A stretch of DNA of 64,000 bases from Marivirga sericea. Lineage in GTDB: Bacteria > Bacteroidota > Bacteroidia > Cytophagales > Cyclobacteriaceae. Of this stretch, positions 6,876 to 16,838 are shown piece by piece (the stretch's first letter is position 1; every line of letters starts with the position of its first letter). Location: the NCBI RefSeq assembly GCF_900177665.1, contig NZ_FXAW01000007.1, positions 1-64,000 of the forward strand, in the 5' to 3' direction. Position numbers and translations under genes: made by a program. The notes beneath the pieces are model-generated. The model searched no databases and had not been told where the DNA came from. It saw only the letters and a program-made list of their open reading frames with translations.

Positions 6876-8519
6876 TTATTCCAATATCTCTTCAATAGGC
6901 TCCCCCGTTGCGCCATTTGGCAGGTTAGTCCCTAAAATATGAGCTAAGGTTACGGCTATGTCATCTATATTCTGTCTTTTATAAGAAGTCCCGCTTTTAA
7001 TACCTGCTCCATACCAAATTAAAGGCACGTGAGTGTCGTAAGCGTAGCCTGTTCCGTGTGTAGTGGCTGAACGGGTTTGATAAAACCATCCAGGCTCTAA
7101 TACTAGTAATACATCGCCAGAACGCTTAAAATTATAGCCCATTTGCAAAGCCGAGGCCTTGTGCTCCGTAAACTCAGTGCGCTGCATATCTGTAGCGGAA
7201 TAGGCCTCCGCAACGCCTTCTAGATTTAATGCTTCATTTACTAAGAATCTTCTGACCGCATCTAATTCTATATTGCTTTCCTTTATCAAATCATGATTTA
7301 AGAAAAACTGCTCATTCGAGTAATCTTCTATCCATTCCCCCTGTCCAAATTTCTGATTTAAGGCCTTGCTCATATTCTGAACATAAGCCTTGCCGTCATA
7401 ATGATTAGCAGGAATCTTATTGGCTTGCAAATACTCAGGTACTTCTGCACATCCGTGATCGGAGGTTAAAAAGATCAAGTAGTTCCCCTCTCCTACTTTT
7501 TCATCTAGGTGTTTAAAGAGGCGGGCTATTTCTTGATCTAATTTGATATAAGCATCTTGTACTTCCACAGAACGGGGGCCAAAACCATGACCTATATAAT
7601 CAGTAGAAGAAAAGCTTAGGGCTAGAAAATCAGTGATTTCATCTTGTCCCATTTCCTCGCCTTCCATAGTTGCCATGGCTAGCTCAGCTAGAATTGTATT
7701 TCCAAATGCAGTATTCGGCAGTAATCCAAAATTGCCATTTTCAGCTCTGAGGGCTTTTAAATCATAAGGGAAAATAGGCTTTTCTTTTCCTCTCACTTTC
7801 ATTTCATATGGCATATCATCTGCAGTCGACTGGGTGTACTTCTCTAGTGGCATAGATAATTCCCAGGCCTGGTTAAGATATTGATCTGCAAGATTACGAG
7901 CATTAAATGCCTGCAACCAAGAGGGCAATTCTTCTTTTCCATAATAACTGCTGCTCACGAAATGTCCGTTGCTTTTATCGTACCAATAGGAACCCGTTGG
8001 ATTATGGCCCGCAGGCAAAATAGAACCTCTGTCTTTTATAGAAATCCCCACCACTTTTGATTTGAAATTGGTAGATAAGCCCAGTTCATCTGTAATCGTG
8101 CTGCTTAACATCCGGTGCGGAGACATGAGACCTGCCTCTGAAGTAGATCCAATAGTATGCACAGAGGTATCTTCAGCGCAATAAACGGAGGTTTTGATGT
8201 TCTTATCGTACCAGTTATTGGCGATAATCCCGTGTGTGGCAGGAGTGGTTCCTGTATAAACTGAAGCATGGCCGGGTCCAGTATAAGTAGGCACATAATT
8301 ATAATGCGTATTATGATTATAAAAACCACCCTTTATCAATCTTTTAAAGCCATCTTTTCCAAAATTATCGGCATAGCGTTCGAAGTAATCATGTCGCAAT
8401 TGATCTATTACGATACCCACTACTAATTTAGGTTTTTTTACTTTTTGTTCTTCCTTTTGAACCGGCTGGCAAGAAAATAAAATTAATAGAGCAAGTGCTC
8501 CGCTTAAATACTTTTTCAT
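6876..8519 (-). CDS. pafA: PafA-type alkaline phosphatase (lipoprotein)
   Basis: Start chosen at ATG 8519 (547 residues), because the longer frame begins with TTG and the signal peptide MKKYLSGALALLILFSC starts here; Cys17 is the lipobox cysteine. Metal ligand Asp39 sits in IVIDQLRHDYF, the nucleophile Thr80 in YTGPGHAS, Asn101 in ANNWYD, and Lys162/Arg164 in IKDRGS. These align closely with the T79, N100, K162 and R164 of Chryseobacterium PafA, the calcium-activated phosphate-insensitive phosphomonoesterase. TSDHGCAEV and TTHGTGY supply further metal ligands. It releases phosphate from organic esters in the periplasm or at the surface. The neighbouring 8618-11185 lipoprotein gene is upstream on the same strand. 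Confidence 0.9.
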   Translation of the reverse strand: MKKYLSGALALLILFSCQPVQKEEQKVKKPKLVVGIVIDQLRHDYFERYADNFGKDGFKRLIKGGFYNHNTHYNYVPTYTGPGHASVYTGTTPATHGIIANNWYDKNIKTSVYCAEDTSVHTIGSTSEAGLMSPHRMLSSTITDELGLSTNFKSKVVGISIKDRGSILPAGHNPTGSYWYDKSNGHFVSSSYYGKEELPSWLQAFNARNLADQYLNQAWELSMPLEKYTQSTADDMPYEMKVRGKEKPIFPYDLKALRAENGNFGLLPNTAFGNTILAELAMATMEGEEMGQDEITDFLALSFSSTDYIGHGFGPRSVEVQDAYIKLDQEIARLFKHLDEKVGEGNYLIFLTSDHGCAEVPEYLQANKIPANHYDGKAYVQNMSKALNQKFGQGEWIEDYSNEQFFLNHDLIKESNIELDAVRRFLVNEALNLEGVAEAYSATDMQRTEFTEHKASALQMGYNFKRSGDVLLVLEPGWFYQTRSATTHGTGYAYDTHVPLIWYGAGIKSGTSYKRQNIDDIAVTLAHILGTNLPNGATGEPIEEILE

Positions 8520-8617
8520 TGATCTTGAATTATGATTTTTTTGCAAATTAAAATTTTGAACTGACTAATGATACAATTTTAAGATTAAGGTTTTATGATG
8601 AAAAAAATAAAAGCAGG

Positions 8618-11185
8618 CTAATCACATGCCGTTTCCAAATAATCATCAAAGTTTAAACCCTCCTTGAATAGCACTTGACCATTTTTATCAAAATAAGCGA
8701 TTACAATGTAGTTGATTTCAGAAAGCCTTCGCTCAGCTAACCAGTAGAGTTTACTTTTACTTTCATAGGCTTTTAGCTCATTAAAAATGAAAGGAATTAC
8801 CTCCTCTCCCAATTGATTAATAACGCCATATCCTGCTTGCCTTCGAACAATAAAAAAAATTTCTTCTCCAAAAACTATTCTTTCCCAAGTTTCTAAGTCT
8901 TCAAACAAATATTCTTTACTATAAATGTTAAAGATACCGATTTGGCCGGCTTCTTCCACTATAGCTGTTGAATCATTGAAAAATTCTATGGCCTCAAAAT
9001 CTGCATCTACCACAATCTCTGCTTTAGCATTACTTATACCTAGCAGATTATCTTCCTTGAAAATATACAAAGAGTCTTGGAGGAACAATTCTATTTTACT
9101 TTGCGAATGAGCAGGGATGATTTTCAAGTCTTCCACGATAAGCGCACCAAATTTTCTGTTTTGCAATATCGGGATTAACCCATCTTGAAAAGCCCCGAAT
9201 GCCTCCACATTTTTAATTTTGATTTCGGTTCCGCTGGAGTCAATTAATTGCTTCTTTTTATTCTGATGAACCTGAATAAGACGGGGTGTCAATATGTTAA
9301 TATCAAGATCCTGCCCTTCTTTCACCATTCTGCCCAAGCCATTATACAACTTGAAATAGCCTTTCTCATTTGAAATTTCCACAAAGCGGATCTGGTCTGA
9401 TACATTAGAAAAGGCCACATTATAGTTTTTGAGAATCCTATATCGCTCCTTTTCCTTCAAAACAACTTTTTTTCCTGATTGAAAAAGCAAATACTCAGCA
9501 TCATCCTGCTGAGCGTAAGTCAACCAACTATTAAATATTCGAATAGAATCATATTGGAATTTTGGAAATCCTTTGAATCCGCTGATAAATACTGACCACA
9601 GCATTTCATTTTTAACCCCTAAAACCCCAGATTCAAATTGAAAAGCAGCCAAGTCTTCCTCGAAAAGTGAATTCCTGTTTTGATCTAAAACTTTCACTTT
9701 ACCATTTTTTTCTTTAACCCATACCGCATCAAAATAATTAAAGCTAGCTTGCTCCAACGGAAAAAAAACTTCCGCCCGTTGATTTAAAATGGTTTCGTAA
9801 TCATTGGAATGTAGCCGCAGATATTTTTCATCTAGCCACTCATAATCATTATATAGATAGCTTAGAGATTTTAACTCATTCTTGGCTGATTTTTTGAAAT
9901 CTGCTATGGAAGCCACTGCCATATTATTTCCTTTCTTAAAGAAGAAAACTTCGCCTTCCTTCCAAATACTATCCACGGGCTGTTTCAAAATAGCTTCACC
10001 TAATAGCGAAATTAAATACCAAGAATCATCTTCTTTTTTGGCCAAATGAAAATCATCTAAAATTTGAAATTCAACTGCCTTCTGACTCAATTTATCATGT
10101 TGGCTAAAATGAACTAAATTTTTGTCCCGTCCGTAATCATCGATTTGAAAGAATCCGCTTCCCAAATACTCAATCGCTTTAATATTGACATCAAGTATCT
10201 TCTCTCCGTTTTTAAGATAAGCAAAAACTACATTAGCCTGTTTACTTAAGATGAAAGGCTGCTTTATAAAAGAGCAAGAATCAGGAACTATCTCCTCAAA
10301 TTGAAAAGATGATAAACCTTGCTTTTCTAAATTATAAAAATGAAACGCACTATCTTTTTTATGCGTCAATAATTCATCAGTTCTACCCTCATAACTCACG
10401 CCCTCTAGAATTGTCTGAGCAAGCTGAGAAGCTTCAAATTGGTTATATTGCTTGATGAATCGCTGATAATCTAATGTTTCTGCTCCAGCACTGATGATAT
10501 TCAAGATTTCAAAAGCAGCTTCTTCCGCAAACTCAGTTTGAGGTCTTTCTTTTACATAATCTACATATTCGGTGAGCGTTTCATTTTGAGTTTTCTTCTC
10601 ATAGTAGAGTGTTTCAAAAACATTTCTTGCTTTCTGAGCTTGAGGAGCATCTGGATATTTCCTAAAAAAATCACTGACCGCTTGAGTTGTATTTTGAGCA
10701 ATGGCTTTATCATAGGCTACTTGATTTCTTAATGCTGTAGCTTCTTCTTCAAAAGTTAAATAGTCATAAGTATTAAGATACTGATTGTAAGCATCTTCTG
10801 TATTTTCTGCTTGAGCTTTTGCAAAGGCCAAGCTATCTACTATTAAGGCTTGTTGCACTACGGCCACACTGTCTAAGCCCTTTTTACTCAATTTCTTTAC
10901 AGTTTTGTTCTCAAGCTGAGGGAAAGTATCGCTGACTGATCGAATATAAAGATGCGCAGAATCTACTGCATCAAAAGACCAAACTGAATGACTGTAATAT
11001 TTGGCCAGCATAAATTGTGCTGCTGGATTGCGAGGATCATTTTCAATCGCTTTGTCAATACGCTTTTTTGCCTTACCCATCTCCTGCTTCTCCAAAAACT
11101 TATCAGCCTTCAATACTTTATAAGCACATCCGTAAAAAAATGTGACCATAAAAATTGCGAGAAGGAAAAATAATAGTTGACGCAT
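8618..11185 (-). CDS. large lipoprotein with TPR-like start and WG-like repeats
   Basis: The 855-residue protein begins with a signal peptide ending in the lipobox FFYGC (Cys20). Residues about 35-75 (GKAKKRIDKAIENDPRNPAAQFMLAKYY) form a TPR-like helix pair, and more helical repeats follow to about 270. The remaining part consists of short beta segments of the type YGVINQLGEEVIPFIF and KFGALIVEDLKIIP, resembling WG/KWG beta-propeller-like repeats. No enzyme motif was seen. It lies 71-98 bases ahead of pafA on the same strand and may be co-transcribed. A role in scaffolding or surface binding is speculative. Confidence 0.6.
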   Translation of the reverse strand: MRQLLFFLLAIFMVTFFYGCAYKVLKADKFLEKQEMGKAKKRIDKAIENDPRNPAAQFMLAKYYSHSVWSFDAVDSAHLYIRSVSDTFPQLENKTVKKLSKKGLDSVAVVQQALIVDSLAFAKAQAENTEDAYNQYLNTYDYLTFEEEATALRNQVAYDKAIAQNTTQAVSDFFRKYPDAPQAQKARNVFETLYYEKKTQNETLTEYVDYVKERPQTEFAEEAAFEILNIISAGAETLDYQRFIKQYNQFEASQLAQTILEGVSYEGRTDELLTHKKDSAFHFYNLEKQGLSSFQFEEIVPDSCSFIKQPFILSKQANVVFAYLKNGEKILDVNIKAIEYLGSGFFQIDDYGRDKNLVHFSQHDKLSQKAVEFQILDDFHLAKKEDDSWYLISLLGEAILKQPVDSIWKEGEVFFFKKGNNMAVASIADFKKSAKNELKSLSYLYNDYEWLDEKYLRLHSNDYETILNQRAEVFFPLEQASFNYFDAVWVKEKNGKVKVLDQNRNSLFEEDLAAFQFESGVLGVKNEMLWSVFISGFKGFPKFQYDSIRIFNSWLTYAQQDDAEYLLFQSGKKVVLKEKERYRILKNYNVAFSNVSDQIRFVEISNEKGYFKLYNGLGRMVKEGQDLDINILTPRLIQVHQNKKKQLIDSSGTEIKIKNVEAFGAFQDGLIPILQNRKFGALIVEDLKIIPAHSQSKIELFLQDSLYIFKEDNLLGISNAKAEIVVDADFEAIEFFNDSTAIVEEAGQIGIFNIYSKEYLFEDLETWERIVFGEEIFFIVRRQAGYGVINQLGEEVIPFIFNELKAYESKSKLYWLAERRLSEINYIVIAYFDKNGQVLFKEGLNFDDYLETACD

Positions 11186-11224
11186 ACACCTGATTAAAAA
11201 AGCTAAAAGCGCTTAATTATATAA

Positions 11225-11232
11225 CAAAGTTA
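11225..11232 (-). promoter_or_regulatory. -7 box candidate for the 8618-11185 lipoprotein gene
   Basis: The minus strand reads TAACTTTG, a full TAnnTTTG match, about 40 bases before the ATG at 11185. No TTTG is seen at the usual 19-base spacing, so this is a partial promoter call. Confidence 0.35.
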
Positions 11233-11465
11233 TAAATATTATTAAAGCTAATGGAAGGTTTGATAGCAAACTGAAAGATAGGCAAAAATTTAAGAATCTT
11301 TCAATCAAATGATCTCTCTTCATTCGGAAAGCGATAGACTAGCACTCCAATATTATCTCAATTTTAACATTTCTTTAAGTTCATTACCAATGTTAAATTT
11401 TAACACTGTAAGCCTATTCCTGCAGTCTACTTTTATGATCAATAAATCACACAAAATCATAAACC

Positions 11466-14400
11466 ATGAGACAAAAAACTACAAAAAAAATGATGTTCAA
11501 TTGTATAGCATTTTTGCTTGCAATGCTGTCAATTCAGACAGTTAGCTTAGCTCAGTCTACAGATGCAGCGATAAGCGGAATAGTAAAGGACAGCGATGGG
11601 AAAGGATTACCTGGGGCAAATGTAATGCTAAAAAACAAATCAACAGGATTTGAAACAGCTACCGTCACTGCCCTAGACGGGAAATTTTTATTAAAACAAC
11701 TGCCTTTAGGAGGACCTTACCAATTAAGCATTTCATTTATCGGTTATCAGAGTTATCAAGTGGAGGATATTCAATTGAATCAAGGAGATAAAGTAAGACT
11801 TGATGTGGACTTAAACCCTTCTACTGAGGAACTAAAAGAGGTGGTGGTAAGTGCCAATAGTTTTTCTAAAAGAGCTGATAGAGCAGGATCTGGGATAGCA
11901 ATCAATGCAGAAAAAATGAAGCACTTACCAAATGAGGGTAGAAACTTCACGAATCTAACAGCTCTTTCCCCATTACAGGGTGGCGGAAGCATAAACTTGG
12001 GAGGACAGAGAAGAACATCAACCAATGTGACTGTGGATGGGGTAAATGCCAGAAACCAATTGACCGCAGGGGAAATCGGAAGAGGTCCTTATACTATTTC
12101 CATGGAAGCAATCAGAGAGTTTGAAGTAGTGACCAATTCTTATGATGTAACCCAAGGTCGTCAGGCAGGTGGAGCATTAAATGCCGTTACCAAATCAGGA
12201 ACCAATAAATTTGAAGGTTCGGCATTCATGTATCACAGAAATGACCAATTAGCTAGCCAGTTAGACATTCGTGGAAATGAGAGAGATCAGGAATTCTCCA
12301 ATTACCAATGGGGGTTCAGCTTGGGTGGCCCTATAGTGCAAGATAAAGTGCATTTTTATATGGCATACGACAGACAAGATTCAGGCCAGCCTGTATTCAT
12401 TGCTGATATCAATAATGAAGCAGATGAAAGGAGATTAGGCATTAGAAAAGATACCTTAGATAAAGCAGTCGAAATTGCCAGAAATCTATACGGAGTTAGT
12501 GAAGCTCAACAAGTAGGTGAATTCCAAAGAAGTTCAGTGGCTAATACCCTGTTTACCCGAGTCGATTGGCAATTGAATAACAAAAACAGACTAACCTTGA
12601 GGAATAATTACACAGATTGGAATAATCCTTTGAGTATAAGCGATAACTCCAATATTGAACTAGCCGAAACCTGGGGAAGCTTTTCTTCCAGAGAAAATAG
12701 TTTACTACTGTCATTAAGAACAGCTGTAAGCCCAAATCTAACGAATGAATTAAAAGCTCAGTTTCAGCATGCCGAAAGAGAATTTGGCGCTAATCCGCAA
12801 TTGCCTAGCCAAAATATCCCTAGAGCAATTGTGCAGGTAGAAAGTCCATTTCCGACAGAAAGTAATCCTAATGCAACCCAGTCACGAACCCTTCAGTTTG
12901 GTGGCCAGCGCTATACGCCAGAAACCAATTTAGAAAGACAACTTCATCTAGTAAACACTACTTATTATACCCAAGGGAAATATAATTTCACTTTCGGAAC
13001 TGATAATATGGTCACCTATTTAGAAACCCTACTTTCTAACGAACAAAATGGACGATTTTTCTTTAACAGCTTGCAAGATCTAGAGAACAAAATGCCTATC
13101 AGATACGCTAGAGAAGTACCTACCCAAGGCTTACCAGTGGTACAGCAAACAGTTTATGACGTTTCCTTATTTGGTCAAGTTGATTTTGAAATGCTACCCA
13201 ATTTCAATACCACTTTCGGCTTAAGGTATGATGCTACTATTTTCTCAACTCCTGCTCAGTACAACTCTACAGTTGATGAAGAATTAGGAATCAGAACTGA
13301 CAGAAAACCATCCGATTGGTTTAACCTTCAGCCAAGATTCCAAGCATTGTGGAATGTCAAAGGTGAAAACAAGGACATCATTAAGTTTGGTGCAGGATTA
13401 TTCTCGGCTCAGCCACATTATTATGCACAGGTCAATAATATTCAGAACAGTGGACAAATGTTAGCTTCCATTGATGTAACGGATCCTAACTTAATCCCTT
13501 CTCCTGATTTCGAATCGTACAGGGCTGATCCTTCTTCAGTTCCGGGTATTCCTGAAGGTGCTTCAGCTGGAATCGCCACTATCAATGCTGTTGGTGAGGA
13601 TTTTAAAGTTCCAAACACCTTGAAAGCTAATGTTAATTACAATAAGTTTATGGGAGATAGATTAAGAGTAGGTGTAAATTTACTATTTAGCAAAACATTC
13701 AATAATTATGTTTACCAGGAGTCCAATTTGGTAGATGATCCATACTTTAGATTAAGCAACGAAAATAACAGAGGAGTTTTCGTACCAGCCTCTGCAATCA
13801 ACCCAGCAAATGGGCAATCAAGTTGGTTAGATTCCAGAAAATCAAATGAAGTGGGTCGTGCTTTGGTCCTGCAATCTGATGGTGAATTAACGCAGTATGC
13901 AGCAGTGATTGATGCAAGCTTAAGATTAGGGAAAGATGGAAGCTTGAACGTAAGTTACACTAGAAACCAATCGAAAGACAATTCATCCTATAATTGCTGT
14001 GTAGCCAATACTTCGACTTTTCTTCCAATAGAAGATGACCCAAGAGCATTGAATTATGGATATTCAGACAATCACTTTTCTGATAAGGTAGTGGTGAATG
14101 GAGTTTCACCATCTTTTGCAGGATTTACTTTTGGTGCAACTTTCAATGGAATTGGAGGAACACGCTATTCATTCTTAACCACAAACGGTAGTTTGAATGG
14201 AGATTTTAATTTAAGAAACGACTTGGCTTTCGTTTATGATCCGAATGACCCTAACACTCCCGCTAATATTCGCGAAGGTATCAATGGCATTTTAAATGAT
14301 CCAGAGACTTCTCAGAGTGTCAAAAACTACATCAATGAAAACCTAGGTCAGATAGCAGAAAGAAATGGAGGCGTGAACCCATTCTTCTACACTATAGATT

Positions 14401-14654
14401 TACGGATGATCAAGAATTTCAACATTGTTAATAAACACAATTTCGAGTTGTCAGCAGATCTTTTCAATTTAGCTAATCTGCTGAATTCTGAATGGGGCGT
14501 CAACAATGATTTCAATAATAGAAACTTATTAAGAATAGCCGGTTTTGACCCTAGCAGTCAGAACTACCAATATAACGTAGAAAGCAATGTTGGGGCGCTT
14601 CCAGTGAATGGAACTCCGTGGCGATTGCAATTAGGCCTGCGTTACTCGTTTTAA
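11466..14654 (+). CDS. Oar-like TonB-dependent receptor
   Basis: The 1062-residue outer membrane protein has a signal peptide (to about SLAQ, residue 30), a carboxypeptidase-regulatory-like beta-sandwich (ISGIVKDSDGKGLPGANVML, about 36-125), a plug domain (about 130-260, with NVTVDGVNARN and GGALNAVTKSGTNKFEGS) and a long beta-barrel ending in the aromatic LGLRYSF typical for BAM insertion. It lacks a SusD partner, and its layout matches Oar-type receptors. It is followed after about 100 bases by the ENPP phosphodiesterase and then a Crp-type regulator, so import of a phosphoester or its product is plausible. The substrate is not determinable. Confidence 0.88.
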   Translation: MRQKTTKKMMFNCIAFLLAMLSIQTVSLAQSTDAAISGIVKDSDGKGLPGANVMLKNKSTGFETATVTALDGKFLLKQLPLGGPYQLSISFIGYQSYQVEDIQLNQGDKVRLDVDLNPSTEELKEVVVSANSFSKRADRAGSGIAINAEKMKHLPNEGRNFTNLTALSPLQGGGSINLGGQRRTSTNVTVDGVNARNQLTAGEIGRGPYTISMEAIREFEVVTNSYDVTQGRQAGGALNAVTKSGTNKFEGSAFMYHRNDQLASQLDIRGNERDQEFSNYQWGFSLGGPIVQDKVHFYMAYDRQDSGQPVFIADINNEADERRLGIRKDTLDKAVEIARNLYGVSEAQQVGEFQRSSVANTLFTRVDWQLNNKNRLTLRNNYTDWNNPLSISDNSNIELAETWGSFSSRENSLLLSLRTAVSPNLTNELKAQFQHAEREFGANPQLPSQNIPRAIVQVESPFPTESNPNATQSRTLQFGGQRYTPETNLERQLHLVNTTYYTQGKYNFTFGTDNMVTYLETLLSNEQNGRFFFNSLQDLENKMPIRYAREVPTQGLPVVQQTVYDVSLFGQVDFEMLPNFNTTFGLRYDATIFSTPAQYNSTVDEELGIRTDRKPSDWFNLQPRFQALWNVKGENKDIIKFGAGLFSAQPHYYAQVNNIQNSGQMLASIDVTDPNLIPSPDFESYRADPSSVPGIPEGASAGIATINAVGEDFKVPNTLKANVNYNKFMGDRLRVGVNLLFSKTFNNYVYQESNLVDDPYFRLSNENNRGVFVPASAINPANGQSSWLDSRKSNEVGRALVLQSDGELTQYAAVIDASLRLGKDGSLNVSYTRNQSKDNSSYNCCVANTSTFLPIEDDPRALNYGYSDNHFSDKVVVNGVSPSFAGFTFGATFNGIGGTRYSFLTTNGSLNGDFNLRNDLAFVYDPNDPNTPANIREGINGILNDPETSQSVKNYINENLGQIAERNGGVNPFFYTIDLRMIKNFNIVNKHNFELSADLFNLANLLNSEWGVNNDFNNRNLLRIAGFDPSSQNYQYNVESNVGALPVNGTPWRLQLGLRYSF

Positions 14655-14756
14655 TTTCTTTTTATTTTTTTGATTTTAAAGTTAGGGGAACAGAAGCTTA
14701 ATGTTCTCTTAACTTTTTTTCTCTACAAACAGACTAAATTCACAACTCAAATTAAC

Positions 14757-16103
14757 ATGAACATGAATTGCTTTTATAAAACTCTAATACTTTCTATTTC
14801 CATTTTAATAAGTTTTGCTGCTTCTGCTCAAAAGCAACAAGTGATCCTAATCTCTATTGATGGCCTTAGACCCGATTTCTATTTAAACAATGACTGGCCT
14901 GCTCCAATTCTACAACATATGGCAGAAAATGGAGCCCATGCAAAAGCAGTTAAAGGCGTTTTTCCATCTGTTACCTATCCATCCCACACAACAATTATTA
15001 CTGGAATGCCACCTGCTAAACACGGAATATACTACAACACTCCTTTCGAACCATATGGTGCGACTGGTCGATGGTACTGGGAATATGAAACTATCAAGAC
15101 TCCCACACTATTTTCTTTAAGTAAAGATGCCGGTTTAGTCTCAGCTGCAATTTCCTGGCCTGTTTCTGTCGGTGCTCCTATCGATTATAATATCCCTGAA
15201 GTTTGGTCCCTCGAAGAAGGAGTTGATCGCTTCACACCTATGAAAAGTAATGCTACTCCTGATGGTTTTCTTCAAGAAATTGAAACATATGCCACAGGAA
15301 AAATCAATACTACTAATTTTGGCAATGGAGGCTATTTTGCTAGAGAGCAAAAATTTGCCGCAGCTGCTTCTTACATTTTCGAAAAATACAATCCTGATCT
15401 GCTAGCCGTTCACCTGCTATCTGCTGATCATTTTCAGCATACTGATGGCCGGGAAGGCTTTATGCCAAAAAGGGCTGTAAGTGCTGTAGATGCTGCTATT
15501 GGTCAGATTTTAGAGACAGTAGAGCGACTGGGTAAATTAGAAAATACAACTTTTATTATCACGGGAGACCATGGTTTTGTGGATATCCATACCAAAATGG
15601 CACCTAATGTATTATTGAAAGAAAACGCTTTGATCAGTGAAGATGAGAAAGATTGGAAAGTCAAATTTCACACTTCTGGGGCTGCTGCTTTTCTACATCT
15701 CAACAAACCAGATGATAGTGAATCAGTCGGAAAGGTAAAAGAGCTTTTGAACTCTCTACCTGACAGCCAAAAAAAGCTTTTCAGATTAGTAGAAAAAGAG
15801 GAACTCGAAAGCATAGGAGCTGACCCTAAAGCGATGCTTGCCATTGCCCCAAATGAAGGTATAAGTATGACCTCTACCGCAGAGGGTGCACTATTTAGAG
15901 AGGGAAGTGGTGGTACACATGGATTCTTTCCGGAACATGAAAATATTTACACAGGTTTTATCGCTTTTGGCGGGAAAGCAAACAAAAAGACCGTATTAAA
16001 AGAAATGTATTTAACAGACATTGCCCCAGTAATAGCTGAAATACTAGGTTTAAGTTTAAAAGATGTCGAAGGAGTATTATACCCTGGCATATTAAAAAAA
16101 TAA
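14757..16103 (+). CDS. ectonucleotide pyrophosphatase/phosphodiesterase family (ENPP)
   Basis: Start chosen at ATG 14757 (448 residues); the longer frame starts with TTG and lacks a signal peptide at its N-terminus, whereas here MNMNCFYKTLILSISILISFAASAQ is a clear one. Metal-ligand Asp35 is in ISIDGLRPDF, the nucleophile Thr73 in SVTYPSHT, and further metal ligands in LSADHFQHTDG, TGDHGFVD and GGTHGF. This is the type I phosphodiesterase fold that hydrolyses nucleotides, phosphodiesters or phospholipid head groups. It is exported and lies between a TonB-dependent receptor and a Crp-type regulator on the same strand. Its preference for mono- or diesters cannot be read out. Confidence 0.87.
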   Translation: MNMNCFYKTLILSISILISFAASAQKQQVILISIDGLRPDFYLNNDWPAPILQHMAENGAHAKAVKGVFPSVTYPSHTTIITGMPPAKHGIYYNTPFEPYGATGRWYWEYETIKTPTLFSLSKDAGLVSAAISWPVSVGAPIDYNIPEVWSLEEGVDRFTPMKSNATPDGFLQEIETYATGKINTTNFGNGGYFAREQKFAAAASYIFEKYNPDLLAVHLLSADHFQHTDGREGFMPKRAVSAVDAAIGQILETVERLGKLENTTFIITGDHGFVDIHTKMAPNVLLKENALISEDEKDWKVKFHTSGAAAFLHLNKPDDSESVGKVKELLNSLPDSQKKLFRLVEKEELESIGADPKAMLAIAPNEGISMTSTAEGALFREGSGGTHGFFPEHENIYTGFIAFGGKANKKTVLKEMYLTDIAPVIAEILGLSLKDVEGVLYPGILKK

Positions 16104-16111
16104 AAACAATC

Positions 16112-16753
16112 GTGACTAAAACTTTTGAATTATTCGCCTTTTTAAACCAACAAGAGCAATACAAAAACTGTCTTAAAAAGCATATAAGCTCCAAAGTATA
16201 CAAAAAAGGACAATACATTTACAAGCCTTCAGAAGAGCCGCACCTAATTTTCGAACTCATTTCCGGAACTGTGAAAGTGGGGAACTATGCGATAGATGGT
16301 ACAGAGCATTGCTACGACATACTAAAACCAGGTGATTTTTTTGGAAATTACCGTCTTCTGGACGGTAATTTCCAAGAATTCGCTAAGCCATTAACTAGCG
16401 TTAAAGTGCGCCAGTACGAACTAAGCTATATCAAAAAATTAATTTTTACAGATATTCAAATCTCGGAATTATTCACAAAGTATGTCGTTCGTAGATGGTC
16501 AAGAGCAGAAACGCGGTTTTTTACCGTTATTTCTGAAGACACCTCTGTTAGAATTAAAAGGCTATACCGAGAATTTAATGTTAAAATAAAGGATGCTGAT
16601 GGAAGAGCTGTCAATATTTTTAGTCTATTTTCTCAAAAGGACATTGCAGATTTAACTGGCTCAAGCAGACAAACAGTTGCTCATATCTTTAAAAAATTAA
16701 ATAAGGATTATGAGGCACTTCTTTTGGACATAGACCCTGTGATGATCCCATAA
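16112..16753 (+). CDS. Crp/Fnr-family transcriptional regulator
   Basis: The 213-residue protein starts with GTG, 8 bases after the ENPP stop codon; no in-frame ATG precedes it, so coupling to the ENPP gene is likely. Residues about 25-120 are a cyclic-nucleotide-binding-like beta-roll (YKKGQYIYKPSEEPHLIFELISGTVKVG, LKPGDFFGNY), and residues about 150-213 form a winged helix with FSQKDIADLTGSSRQTVAHIFKKL. The cAMP-binding Arg-Ser motif of E. coli CRP is not evident, so the effector is unknown. It probably controls the receptor-phosphodiesterase operon. Confidence 0.85.
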   Translation: MTKTFELFAFLNQQEQYKNCLKKHISSKVYKKGQYIYKPSEEPHLIFELISGTVKVGNYAIDGTEHCYDILKPGDFFGNYRLLDGNFQEFAKPLTSVKVRQYELSYIKKLIFTDIQISELFTKYVVRRWSRAETRFFTVISEDTSVRIKRLYREFNVKIKDADGRAVNIFSLFSQKDIADLTGSSRQTVAHIFKKLNKDYEALLLDIDPVMIP

Positions 16754-16838
16754 TTTAAATGCCATTGGACTGAAATCTGATTGCCATTTCCATGCTAAAT
16801 AGTATATTGCGCATTGTTTTTTAGGCAGGTACAGAACT

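Noticed and set aside
8520-8546. N-terminal extension of PafA
   Set aside because: Begins with TTG and adds nine residues before the lipoprotein signal; ATG 8519 also gives residue numbers matching known PafA.
12553-12735. 60-residue minus-strand frame
   Set aside because: Shadow inside the TonB-dependent receptor gene.
14670-14756. N-terminal extension of the ENPP protein
   Set aside because: Starts with TTG and puts 29 residues ahead of a normal signal peptide; ATG 14757 is preferred.
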